From Pelobates cultripes (lineage: Eukaryota; Chordata; Amphibia; Anura; Pelobatidae), in NCBI GenBank assembly GCA_933207985.1, contig OW240912.1, positions 247,589,032 through 247,653,031 on the forward strand: 64,000 bases of DNA, in the 5' to 3' direction. The translations under genes were made by a program, and so were the position numbers. Numbering within the stretch: the first letter of the stretch is position 1; every line of letters starts with the position of its first letter. Below the pieces are notes generated by a model. It did not search any database, was not told the origin of the DNA, and was given only the letters and a program-made list of their open reading frames with translations. This document shows, piece by piece, positions 56,211-64,000 of this stretch.

Positions 56211-57388
56211 TGTAACAGAACTCCCCGTACTCCGACCCAGTACCTTCCATTGATGGATGCATCCTGGCCTGCGCCGAGAACCACAAGCACTGCACTGGAC
56301 ACCACAACCACCGCAGACTCCACAACCGCCGTAGCTTAACTGGAGTCTTGCCGTCTTCTGTCCACCCTGGATCGGCTTCTGTCCTCCAGGACCGTGTGTG
56401 GAAGACCTCTCCTCCAGGAGAGCGTATCAGGAACAGCTCTTAAAAGAGCTAAGTGATTAAAGCTCAAGGGAGTATGCAGAGCATAGCAATCCCCAGTGTG
56501 ATTATAGCAGTTCCCTCCAATAACGAGAAGAGGCTACGTTTTGAAGGGTAAAGAAGAACTGACTGTACTGGCACATACAGCCTCTTTTATTCACATTCTA
56601 CAAACATAGTACTGCCCACAGGGTTTTGAAGAACAACCAATCAACACATTACAACACAGCTAACACTCCCATTCATTACATCAGAAATCCTCCCCTCTGC
56701 CTGTGATACAATTATCTCAACACAATAGACTAACTTAATTATCACAGGCAGGAAAATACAGTATTATAAAACATACCACAGGGACCCCAAAACATGCAAT
56801 AACCACATAAAAAAATATATATCATCGGAACCGGGGGATCTGGGTGAACAACATATCCAAAATTCACCCGTTCAGTAGTTCGGAAGATACGGTTTAATGC
56901 AGATTCCGCAGAACATATACAGGCTATATGAAAAATTATTACTGTTAAATGTGTCCCCTGTTCTGTAGTTTAAAACTACTGAATGATGTCTTTGTGCACC
57001 AAATACCGGCGAGATGGCACCGTGTAGAAAAGTCAAAACAGTGTCTGTGAGTTAAAATGGCCGCCATCCATTGTTCTCACCATGTGCTACATCCATTGTT
57101 CTCACCATGTGCCTCTGATACATGATATGGTGGCCACCCAGTAACTCCACAGTTTGTCTGGTAGTCTGTTCAGCCGAACCAACAGATGAAACACATGGGG
57201 AACAGTCCAACAAACGAAGGGAATCATAAAAAATATTGACAATAGTCATATTTGTGCACAATCTCCAGTTTTGTCACAGGGCACAAATAGTGTTTTCAAA
57301 TGCCATATATCCTAGGGCCATAGTCAGAAGGTAGGAGGCAGGCAAGCAGCCCCCTCCAAGAACACGTGGCGAGGTCTGTTCTGCCACA
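56211..57388 (-). mobile_element. Solo LTR, 1178 bp, TGTGGCA family
   Basis: Minus-strand start TGTGGCAGAACAGACCTCGCCAC, end GGGGAGTTCTGTTACA. Flanks AGGAG (56206-56210) and AAGAG (57389-57393) are a one-mismatch 5-bp duplication. A poly(A)-signal-like GTGAATAAAAGAG lies near 56600 on the minus strand. Related to the LTR at 47093-48076. It sits in the loop of the subterminal inverted repeat of Tc1 B. Open frames inside are incidental. Confidence 0.8.
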
Positions 57389-57493
57389 AAGAGCATTCTC
57401 CTAAAGGGAGTGCTCCTAATCTCAGCTTGTTACCTGTATAAAAAACACCTATCCACAGAAGCAATCAATCAATCAGATTCCAAACTCTCCACC

Positions 57494-58434
57494 ATGGCCA
57501 AGACCAAAGAGCTGTCCAAGGATGTCAGGGGCAGGATTGCAGACCTACCCAAGGCTGGAATGGGCTACAAGACCATCGCCAAGCAGCTTGGTGAGAAGGT
57601 GACAACACTTGGTGCGATTATGCGCAAATGGATGAAACACAAAATAACTGTCAGTCTACAAGATCTCACTTCATGGAGTTTCAATGATCATGAGAATGGT
57701 GAGGAATCAGCCCAGAACTACACTGGAAGATCTTGTTAATGATCTCAAGGCAGCAGGGACCATAGTCACCAAGAAAACAATTGGAAACACACTACTACAA
57801 TCCTGCAGTGCCCGCAAGGTCCCCCTGCTCATGAAAGCACATTGTCACATATTCCGCACATAAAAATGTGATTAATGGCATTTACTGTTCTGACAGGAAA
57901 AGTTGTGCCAAGCAAAATTACTGTCCTGACAGGAAAAGTTGTGCTGAGCATCAATCAATCCACAGGAGGGTTTGTGCTGAGCAGCAATCATGCAAATAGG
58001 AACCTGGTAACTGCCTTTGGGGTCAAAGGCCGATTACAACCAATCGTATCCACAGGCGGGGTATTTAGGCCCAGTTCTTCTCTTGCTCAGTGCCCTGTCA
58101 TGGTTTCCCTTGTGGTTGTCCGAAAGTGCGTTATTGATTCAGTTTTTTCTGGTTATTTGACTTTGGTATTGATTTTGACTTCCCTGTTTTCTGGCATCCC
58201 TGACCCCTGGCTTTTCCTTATCATTGTGTCTCTTTCTGTGTCCCTTGACCTCGGCTATTCCTGACTATTCTTTGGTATGTTAGTCTGGCCATTCTAAGGT
58301 CGGGTATACATTACCTATCAGTCCTCTGTGGTACACAATTCTACGTGCTGGATCATACTGTAATCCTGACACACATGAACAGGCCTGTCTGAAGTTTGCC
58401 AAGGAACATCTGAATGATTCAGTCGAGAACTGGG
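57494..58434 (+). pseudogene. Tc1 B transposase, N-terminal part
   Basis: ATG at 57494: [18 protein letters not shown], then [27 protein letters not shown], the paired-like HTH. A frameshift near 57650 follows. The second HTH region ([27 protein letters not shown]) is readable at about 57735-57830. The gene is split by a solo LTR (57843-58371) and resumes briefly (CLKFAKEHLND-type, about 58385-58420), then ends at the minisatellite block. No catalytic residues remain. Confidence 0.85.
57843..58371 (+). mobile_element. Solo Gypsy LTR (plus), 529 bp
   Basis: TGTCACATATTC ... TAATCCTGACA with an exact CACAT duplication (57838-57842 and 58372-58376). It is longer than its relatives because a roughly 37-bp piece (TACTGTYCTGACAGGAAAAG ...) is duplicated at 57880-57950. 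It keeps the GGGGTATTTAGG box near 58058. Confidence 0.95.
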
Positions 58435-59655
58435 TGTGTGTCTGTGTAGGGTGGCTCTAAGTGTTGTAGTTATGTGTGAGGTGTGTTGTGGCTTTCTGTG
58501 CGTGACGTATAAGGCTGACTGTGTGTAATGTGTGTATAGCTGTGAGTGGCTGTGTTTGGGTAGCTGTGAGTGTTATGTGTAGCAGTGTGAGTAGCTGTGA
58601 GTAATGAGTTTGTCCTGCTGTGAGTGTTGTGTGTGACAATGTGTGCTGTGTGGGAAATACATGTGGGAAGAAGTGGAGGATGGGGTTTGGGTGCAGTAGT
58701 GAGGGTTTAAAGGCAGCTGTCAGGGTTAAGGGTGGTAGTGGGTGTTTGGGGCAGTAGTAGATGTTAAGACTTCTAGTGGGGGATAGAGGCTGTAATGGAT
58801 GCATGGGGGCAGTAGTGCGGGATAAGGGCTGTAGTTGGATAAAAAGACAGTAGTAGGGACTTATTGGCAGTAGTGGGCAGAGGGGGTTAGAAGCTGACGT
58901 GGGGGTCAAGACTTGTAGTAGGGGGTTATGGCCAGTTATTTTGGGTTAAGGGCACTAGTGTGGGTTAGGGGCACTAGTGTGAGTTAGGGACAATAATAGG
59001 GGGTTAGAGGCTGAAGTAGTAGGTTGGGACCTGTAGTGGGATGTTGGGACCTGTAGTGGAACATTGGGACCTGTAGTGATGGTTATGGGGTTAGGGACAA
59101 TAGTAAGAGGTTACGAGCAGTAGTGGTGGGATAGGAGCAGTAGTGGGGGGTTCGGAGCAGTAGAGGTGGGTTAGGACCTGTAGTGGGGGGATTGGGGCAA
59201 TAGTGGGGGGGAACAGGGGCAGTAGTGGGGGATGTTAGGACCTGTAGTGGGGGGTTTGGATCAGTACTAGGGGATAGGGGCTATAGTGAGGGGGAGTAGG
59301 GACAGTAGTGGGGTGTTAGGGGCAGTAGTGGGAGAAATAGAGGCAGTAATGAGGGAGATAGGGGCAGTGGTGGGAGGGACAGGGGCAGTAGTGGGGGTTA
59401 GGGACAATGGTGGGGGATAGGCAGACTAGTGGGGGTTAAAGGATGTAGTGGGTTAATATATATTTTTAATTAAACAAAAAAACTAAAGGTTTACCTTCCT
59501 TTACCTTACCTTGTTCCCTGGTGGTCCGGTGGGAAATGCAGCTCCTTCCGGCCAGCGCCAGGAACAGTATTAGATCATTGCCGCGATATCCCATGGCAAC
59601 GCTCTAATATAGTACAAGGAGCGAGAACTTGGCCAGGAAGTACAGACCGGCCCTG
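58435..59655. repeat. Minisatellite block ending in a hAT-like terminus
   Basis: 58435-58660 is GTGT-rich, and 58700-59450 consists of irregular GGGGCAGTAGTGGGGGTTAG-type units. An AT spacer (TTTTTAATTAAAC) and a GC-rich arm follow. The right end reads, on the minus strand, CAGGGCCGGTCTG from 59655, a hAT-like start. No second terminus or 8-bp duplication was found, so the left part may be deleted together with the right end of Tc1 B. Architecture parallels 49301-50821. Confidence 0.7.
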
Positions 59656-59864
59656 CTACTAAATACTAAAGATGCTTGCAAAGAAGGGGTAAATAATTTT
59701 GAGACTAGAGACGTCATTATAAGTTGCATTTTCACTTGAATTTGGAGAATTGTGTTGAGCTTTTGTTTGATTTGTTCATTACAAACAGCTAATAGTCTGT
59801 AAACGTTGACAATAAACCTGATCTTTAATGGGGGGTTAAATAATTATGATTACAACTGTATCTT

Positions 59865-60930
59865 AATTTTCTGAGATCTGACATTCCATAATCTCCTTGA
59901 AGGACATACAGCTCTTGTTTGAAAAATCAATCCAGAAAAATTTACTTTTTACTAGTGCAATTTTTTTCTTTGTTTGTTCAAATATTTTTTATAATGAACC
60001 TTGTACACTTTACATGATTTGCTTTATGTCTTATTTAATAATTCTTTGTCTCGTATGGTCCCAGCTAACTAATCATACTGACTAGACTGTAACCTGTGAA
60101 CAGTTCTGGTTGAAGTCTGCTTGTTTATGTTCTATAGAAAACCTCATTAGCAACATGAGGAAACATAGTTTGCTTTGAAAATCACTTAGGTTTCTATGGA
60201 ATTATTGGCATTTATTTTCCACTAGGGTATGCTTAATTTGTCTCTTAGAGTTGAATTTTTAATCCTGTAAAATAGAATGAATAATACATAGTTATCCTGT
60301 GTGGTGCCGATTGTGAAGTCTCATTCTCCAAGCAATCAATCTATCAGAGTTCTTATTCTCGAAGCAATCAATCAGAAAAGAGTTATACAAATATGAATAT
60401 TTCCTTAATTCTGCTCCCTGCTTCTTGCTTACCATTAATCACATAAAAAGGAGGTCAGCCCAAGAAATTTTCTCCTATAGCGTTCTGAATATGTGAAATA
60501 ACCTGTGTAATATTTTATTTCTATGTGTCATCTGGGACATACTTGAAAATGAAGGAAATGTCTATGTATTTTTCCTGGTGACATATTTTATTAATAAGCA
60601 TATACAATTTCCTGATGCTTTTAAAAAGAATAAAAATGTAAATTAATTAAATCTTGCAATCTGTAAAATGTTAGTTCTAATCTACTTCTCTCTCACGATG
60701 ATTGCCTCCCTTGACAACCACTTTGTTGCTAAACAATATTTTACATACTGCCTAGCCAGCCTACATGAAGTAGAAATATAGCTTTAAAATATTGGGGTTA
60801 TCTTGCCACTCTAGGACATAGTGATTGACTTATTGTAAGTCTAAGCCAATCAGTGCAATTGGACATTCCTTCTATACTACAGGTCATGCACTGTAGCATG
60901 CTCACATAGCTCTATGGATGATACTATTAG
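59865..60930. other. Unassigned stretch
   Basis: AT-rich. A short direct repeat (AAGCAATCAATC, 60332 and 60361) is the only pattern noticed. Confidence 0.4.
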
Positions 60931-61039
60931 CTCCATTTATTCTGGCAATGCCAGGACTGCTTGGCATAGGGTGCAAACAATATATCAAAAAGTATTTGCT
61001 TGTAATCTCTGAATAGTTATATCCAAGGAAATTCACATT

Positions 61040-62325
61040 CTGAATGGCAGACGGCAGGGTTGTCCACTTTCACCTCTTTTGTATGCCTTTGCTGTGGAAC
61101 CTTTAGCTGCCTCTATACTCCAGGACTCATGGTCGGAGATATCCTGATGATGTCCTTCTTTACCTCACTAATGCTCAGCTCTATACCCAATCTATTATAA
61201 ATCCTTTCCACTTTTGATGAAAATAAGTTATTTGCCACTATTTTAGATTTCAGTGCCTGAGCAAGCAGATTGAAAGCTGTGAATAATACTTGGAAAAGCA
61301 ATTCTTAGTTTATACGTAGCAATAAAAAGTTTTTTTCTTCTGTGAAAATGAACCTGCTTCCCATTTTTTTTTTCTCTATTACATTGCCTATTGTAAATAA
61401 ATACATTGATGCCTTACAGACACAAATCAATACCTTCATATGACTTAATGAGAGTAAGTTGCTTTTATATAAGCTCAAACTGTCTGGAGGTCTGAGCCTA
61501 CCCTATTTTTACTATAACTATAAGGCTATGCGCACTTACTTGCACTATATATTTAATTCCCCTCATTAAGTGCAATTGGAACATGACTTGGCATGACTTT
61601 ATTATCCTCATTATATTCTATGGTATCCCACGATCACTCCACTTCCTCAGATGATTTCTCCTAGGCTTTCCCACCCTCTTGCACTTTGCCAGTCTTGTAT
61701 ATACTGAGATAAGCTGTCCTGCCACGGTACTAGTATGCTATCAGTTGTGGGCTTATTGGCCTATCAGACAGCAAAGTCTCTTCAGCATTTTACACTGGTG
61801 GGTCGATACGGATCTCTTTAAAGTTTTGGATTTCTTTCTAGGAATTAAGCCTATTCCTCAAATGTTTTTTAAAGACATTCACCAGATGCCAGATTCTGAA
61901 ATTTTCAGTTTCCATCAACTCTTATATCTGGTATGCTCTCATATACACTTATTTCCTATTGATAATATGACACTGTTGCTGAGAGAAAACTCCTATACCT
62001 TTGTCCAGATAGCATGTGTCCCCTACTAGGTTACAGTACATACATTCATCTCATTCTTCCTTGTACTTTTGAAGTTGTGGAGCGCTGGCTCCTACCATCA
62101 CATGTGGTTGACTTGTCCACTCATGGAACCACTTTGGGCATAGCTATTGGAGGAAGTTGGTGTGGCTCTTGAAATTGACCTTGCCCCTAACTCCAAGACA
62201 TCTTTGCTTAATCACCCATAGCCAATTCTAGACCTCTTATTATCACCTAATAAGCAATTGTTTTGCAAATGTATGGCCAATAGACTCTGCATTACTAAAA
62301 ACTGGAAACCCTCTATCTCAGTAAC
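61040..62325 (+). pseudogene. L1/Tx1 ORF2 reverse transcriptase to C-terminal region
   Basis: [21 protein letters not shown] (61051-61113) is RT block 4 in the form used by L1/Tx1 elements. [13 protein letters not shown] (about 61139-61178) is the Asp-Asp catalytic box, with Pro for Ala. Thumb-region pieces follow: LPIVNKYIDALQTQINTFI (about 61384) and KLSGGLSLPYFYYNYKAMRTYL (about 61473). A 116-codon open stretch at 61679-62029 (QLWAYWPIRQQ, IPQMFFKDIHQM, FSFHQLLYLVCSHI) fits the downstream L1 region. Many stops and frameshifts; the endonuclease and RT start are absent. It is distinct in sequence from the L1 at 13.9-24.5 kb. Confidence 0.78.
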
Positions 62326-62996
62326 AGTCACATTCGCCAACGGTACTCACATGACCCTGGGCACCAACGATGCCCTGGAGGTCAGTCCACAGCGGTCACA
62401 GTGCCGGTGGCTGCTGCACTGCAGTCGGCACCCTCAGATCCTCGATTAACGGTCGGGGAGCTCACAGTGATTGTTCCGGCATTCCAAGATGGGAGCCGTT
62501 GCATGAGGAGACTGATCTGCAGATCAGAGGTTGGAGGAGGGTGGTAGCTGAGAGGCAGATCCAGGACAATGATGCATCCAAGGTGGGCTGAGTCCCACAG
62601 TCAGTCATATTGATCTCAGGTATCCCCTTCTACAGGGGAGACCAACTTATGTGATTGAGCCACTCCTTTATAAGTAGAACACACCTGTCAGTTAGTGCTT
62701 GGTTGTTTTTTTGCCTGCCACATAACCCCTAGCATTTGTTTCCCTGTGTTTCCTGTTCTTGCTGTCTGAATTTTGCTGATTGTCGCCTGCTCTGACCTCT
62801 GGACCGTCTGACTCTGATTTCTGACCAACCCTTCTTCGAATACCTTTGCCTTGGATTTTCTGTTATTTTATCAAAGCTCCCTGACACGACAGAATCCTAT
62901 TCTCACCCTCAGGATCTCTGTGGATCATACTTGTAAGGGAGAGCTGTTACTGCACCTGAGTTCCAGACCTGAACACGACTCCAGTGGGTTGTTACA
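62326..62996 (+). mobile_element. Solo LTR-like insertion, 671 bp
   Basis: Flanked by exact GTAAC copies (62321-62325 and 62997-63001). Starts AGTCACATTCGCC (probably TG changed to AG) and ends GTTGTTACA. The composition is that of a Gypsy-type LTR, but it is not the same family as the copies at 17.6, 55.5 and 57.8 kb. The LINE frame continues on both sides. Confidence 0.65.
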
Positions 62997-63137
62997 GTAA
63001 CTTACTATGGACAAAATGACTACATACTTGCAGGGTATGTCTGCCAACGTTGGACCCACTGGATAGAGTCATATCTGCAAAATAGAGACCCCTGTCTCCT
63101 TCTATTTTCTTAGCTGGTCTACCCTCAATCTCCCTTT

Positions 63138-63157
63138 TTTATCTTTCTTTCTTTTTC

Positions 63158-63191
<34 letters not shown>

Positions 63192-63232
63192 CTCTCTCTC
63201 TCTTTCTCAGTTTCTCTCCCCCCCCCCCCGAT
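63138..63232. repeat. TTTC/TC simple repeat with C-run
   Basis: (TTTC)n and (TC)n tracts end in a run of ten C at about 63220-63229. It may be expanded from the LINE tail. Confidence 0.9.
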
Positions 63233-63669
63233 TTCTTGCTTCTCTGATGCTGTAATAACCCATCACCACATTGAATTAAAGCCATATATTCACAGTAATA
63301 CCCATTCAATGTGCTGTATAATTAACTCCAAATATGATGCATAAAGTGGCACTGTCACAATTTAATTTTAGGTGCTATTTCTCTCTAAGTATGGTACTTG
63401 GCTAATAATTAAATGGGGCTTTTCTGTACTCCTCTTGGGGTTACAGACCCTGCCAGCAATGCTCCTATAGGGTATGTAAAACCAGAACAACATTTTTGCA
63501 TTTCTGCAGTGCCTTGTTATTTCTGTACACATTCTTCTACTGCTGACAAGCATGAAATACATTTTGTCCCTTTCCAGTTGATAGAAGGGTGTCACATTAA
63601 AAATCCATCAATCATGGTGATAAATGAGCAACTGCCATATATGTTACACATTGTATGGTTTTAAATTAT

Positions 63670-63694
63670 ATGTGGATGTGGATGTGGATGTGGA
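63670..63694. repeat. Short (GTGGAT)n repeat
   Basis: Four copies of TGTGGATG-type hexamer. The remaining sequence from 63235 to 64000 has no recognised feature; frames at 63368-63664 lack motifs. Confidence 0.7.
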
Positions 63695-64000
63695 AAACAA
63701 TACCAAGAATATAGGCTATATTATCACAATTCTTAAAAGGAAATTATTTGATGATCTTTGCCAATTTTGTTGGTTCAGTAATATAAGCTCAAAACATGCA
63801 TAATCGGTCCTGTATATCTTTAAACATTTATTCACAGATACATCTGGAGAAATTTGAGAATTTCCAAACACATAGTAATTGAATTCTAATTGCGTTCTTG
63901 TGGAATTTCCGTCCTTCGCAGCTTAACATTATTGAAATCTTTGTTTCTGTTTTCTTGACTCATGAAAGTGGTTTATATCTAGCAGAATGCAGCAATTTGT

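Larger units (their letters stand above)
55945..58434 (+). mobile_element. Tc1-like transposon B, inserted in A
   Basis: Begins CAGTGAGGGAAAAAATAATTTG, a well-known terminus of a vertebrate Tc1-like family, next to a TA. It contains a subterminal inverted repeat of about 40 bp (56172-56210 and 57391-57450) and the start of its transposase gene. Two solo LTRs interrupt it, at 56211-57388 and 57843-58371. Its right end is missing: recognisable sequence ends at about 58434 (AGTCGAGAACTGGGTG). Confidence 0.82.
54604..59858 (+). mobile_element. Tc1-like transposon A, ripped open by nested insertions
   Basis: The left terminus CAGATGTAATCAGAATTATTT (54604) and the right terminus, read on the minus strand as CAGTTGTAATCATAATTATTT (from 59858), are inverted repeats that keep matching through AATCAGGTTTATTGT / GATCAGGTTTATTGT. 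TA lies on both sides (54602-54603, 59859-59860). Element A sequence is limited to 54604-55450 and about 59656-59858. Between them lie Tc1 element B, three solo LTRs and a minisatellite block, about 4.2 kb of foreign DNA. Confidence 0.85.
60940..63130 (+). mobile_element. L1/Tx1-clade LINE fragment interrupted by a solo LTR
   Basis: A 5'-truncated LINE covering the middle and end of ORF2. Two LINE segments (60940-62325 and 62997-about 63130) are separated by an LTR insertion with a GTAAC duplication. The 3' boundary is unclear and runs into a C/T simple repeat. Confidence 0.78.

Noticed and set aside
58457..58909. 150-codon minus-strand frame rich in Thr, Leu, Pro
   Set aside because: Lies in the GTGT and GGCAGTAGTGG minisatellite; repetitive composition and no domain.

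Overview
The window looks like intergenic or deep-intronic DNA from a vertebrate, most likely an anuran amphibian. The reasons are its mixture of repeats: TTAA-flanked elements with CCCCTTAAGGAC ends, a chromodomain Gypsy element, L1/Tx1-type LINEs, an L2/CR1-like LINE tail ending GGCGCTATATAAAT-(ATT)n, a DIRS-like element and several Tc1-like transposons. This is inference from repeat type; no host marker gene is present. I found no host exon, tRNA, rRNA or CRISPR array. Every recognisable coding stretch belongs to a mobile element, and all are broken by stops, frameshifts or insertions.

Layout. 1-8 kb: LINE tails, a TG-rich minisatellite, TTAA-type MITEs and a 100-N assembly gap. 8-13.8 kb: nothing recognisable. 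13.9-24.5 kb: a degenerate L1-type LINE whose ORF2 carries an 80-bp TTAA mini-element and a 4.9-kb Gypsy chromovirus (CCAAG target duplication). 25-28.7 kb: a TTAA MITE, a Tc1 fragment and a repeat with a hammerhead-ribozyme-like core. 28.7-35.6 kb: a minus-strand DIRS-like element (gag, RT, RNase H) split by a 2.1-kb TTAA element full of hairpins. 35.7-37.2 kb: a complete but dead Tc1/mariner element. 40.7-44 kb: a 137-bp foldback element and a second hammerhead-bearing repeat. 47.1-48.1 kb: a solo LTR. 49.3-50.8 kb: a hAT-type element with an 8-bp duplication, an internal minisatellite and a long palindrome. 54.6-59.9 kb: one Tc1 element holding a second Tc1 element, three solo LTRs and a minisatellite block. 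60.9-63.1 kb: an L1/Tx1 LINE interrupted by a solo LTR.

The genes do not work together; the region is a record of insertions into insertions, and many steps can be ordered from target-site duplications. The most interesting signals are two sites where stem I, CUGANGA, stem II, GAAA, a 1-bp stem III and the NUH cleavage triplet occur in hammerhead order, each near the start of a non-coding retroelement-like sequence. Next are the hAT/minisatellite/palindrome element and the five-part nest at 54.6-59.9 kb.
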